Source: JAICWP01 sp035935775
GTDB lineage: Bacteria; Acidobacteriota; Terriglobia; Terriglobales; Acidobacteriaceae
DNA length: 14,573 nucleotides
NCBI GenBank assembly: GCA_035935775.1
Contig: DASYWT010000319.1
Span: 1 to 14,573 of the forward strand
Direction of reading: 5' to 3'
The notes under the pieces are model-generated. The model saw only the letters and a program-made list of their open reading frames with translations. It did no database searches and was not told the DNA's origin. Position 1 is the first letter of the stretch, and the number at the start of each line of letters is the position of its first letter. Below are positions 13,859 through 14,573 of this stretch, one piece after another. Position numbers and translations under genes: made by a program.

Positions 13859-14573
13859 TTCTTGTTGGGTAGCTGGAAGTTGAGGCGAATGTCGGTTTCG
13901 ACCTCGACCGGCTTGCCTTTGAGTTCGTAGGGACGGAAGCGCCAATGCTGGACGGCGTCAATGGCGGCGGCGGTCAACTCCTGCGGTCCCTCCAGGGGGC
14001 GCAGTTCGGCGATGGTGCCGTCTTTGCCGATCACCGCCTTCAGCACCACCTGTCCCTGCACGCCCTGGCGGCGGGCTTCCTCAGGGTATACGGGCAGCAC
14101 CTTCTGCAACAGCATCGCCGCTAAAGCGGAGCCGTTGGGAGCCTGCCTTGAAGGCGCGCCCGCGACGCTGCTCTCGGTTGCGCTGCTGCTCTCCGCGGCA
14201 CCGCCGTTCTCCGCAGCCCCGCTGCTCGCGGCCAGCGAGTTAGTGGCGGAACTGGAGGAGGCCGGCGCACTCAATGCCGGTCTGGGAAGGGAGGGCGCAC
14301 TTTCTGCCCGCGCGCTGTTTGCCGGCGACGCGTTCGAACTCGAATTCGAAACTGACTGGCGAGCGCGCGGCCGGCTGGTTTCAGCCGCGGCACTGCCGGG
14401 CGCGCCTACCACCGGTTGCTGCTCTTGAGGCGATGCTTTTCCGATCACCGCGGTGACAACGGAGCTGGCGGCCGACAACACGGCAGATGATCTGGACCGG
14501 GCGATGGCGGTCGCCTGATCAACGCTGCCGGGCACGGGACGGAGAAACACATTCTCCAGTTCCACGGTGACCG
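13855..14573 (-). CDS. TonB-family C-terminal-domain protein, 5' end beyond the window
   Basis: About 239 codons are open on the - strand from the right edge to TAG at 13855-13857. The last ~88 residues form a complete TonB C-terminal domain: LLQKVLPVYPEEARRQGVQG with the hallmark YPEEAR-x-x-x-x-x-G, VVLKAVIGKDGTIAELRPLE, and AAIDAVQHWRFRPYELKGKP. Such domains contact TonB-dependent receptors or act as secreted/periplasmic partners. Ahead of it is a roughly 100-residue Ala/Ser-rich low-complexity linker (SSSNASPANSARAESAP), likely periplasm-spanning. The frame is open through the edge (VTVELENVFLRPVPG). A GTG at 14565 could start it, but no membrane anchor or signal peptide lies in the visible part, so the true start is probably outside. 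Neighbouring ExbB/ExbD genes cannot be judged. Confidence 0.82.
   Translation of the reverse strand, partial: VTVELENVFLRPVPGSVDQATAIARSRSSAVLSAASSVVTAVIGKASPQEQQPVVGAPGSAAAETSRPRARQSVSNSSSNASPANSARAESAPSLPRPALSAPASSSSATNSLAASSGAAENGGAAESSSATESSVAGAPSRQAPNGSALAAMLLQKVLPVYPEEARRQGVQGQVVLKAVIGKDGTIAELRPLEGPQELTAAAIDAVQHWRFRPYELKGKPVEVETDIRLNFQLPNKK

Overview
The window looks like chromosomal DNA of a G+C-rich member of the Acidobacteriota (Terriglobia-like). This is inferred from gene style: a one-protein Ser/Thr kinase with a membrane segment, TolB-like region and TPR tail; a secreted protein made of carboxypeptidase-regulatory-like repeats; a GH9 cellulase-type enzyme; a TonB-domain protein with a long Ala/Ser linker; and small secreted orphans. 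No rRNA, tRNA, CRISPR array or intact insertion sequence was recognised.

Layout. 1-1385 (-) is most of a TldD/PmbA-type metalloprotease, cut by the left edge. Four genes follow on the + strand: a secreted orphan (1547-2143), a DUF1697 protein (2155-2682), a second small secreted orphan (2793-3155) and a secreted GH9 glycoside hydrolase (3336-5363). Next is a five-module secreted protein (5543-7210), convergent with a DinB-family gene (7247-7822, -). DinB is divergent from a DUF4870 membrane protein (7937-8398, +), and the gap between them holds a perfect 9-bp inverted repeat. A PEP mutase/isocitrate lyase-family enzyme (8460-9284, -) is divergent from the 991-residue kinase gene (9490-12465, +). 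The kinase has a good sigma70-type promoter so close to its ATG that the mRNA should be nearly leaderless. Directly behind it, with its own Shine-Dalgarno (SD) sequence, is a 35-residue single-pass membrane ORF.

12588-13800 is visibly more A/T-rich and carries a type II toxin-antitoxin (TA) module on the - strand: an excisionase-type HTH antitoxin (13095-13574) overlapping a PIN toxin (12797-13135). The toxin frame stops before its last conserved active-site motif. It is followed by a 48-codon same-strand open frame without a usable start, so this looks like a broken, foreign-joined end. Short tandem repeats upstream of the antitoxin look like its operator. Two hairpins separate the module from a TonB-family protein (13855-14573, -) that runs off the right edge.

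Most genes are single transcription units rather than one pathway. The clearest functional pairs are the TA module, the kinase with its microprotein, and the divergent DinB/DUF4870 pair with a shared candidate operator. No complete undescribed multi-gene system could be supported. The best leads are the kinase-linked microprotein, the damaged PIN toxin with its foreign tail, and the operator-like repeats.
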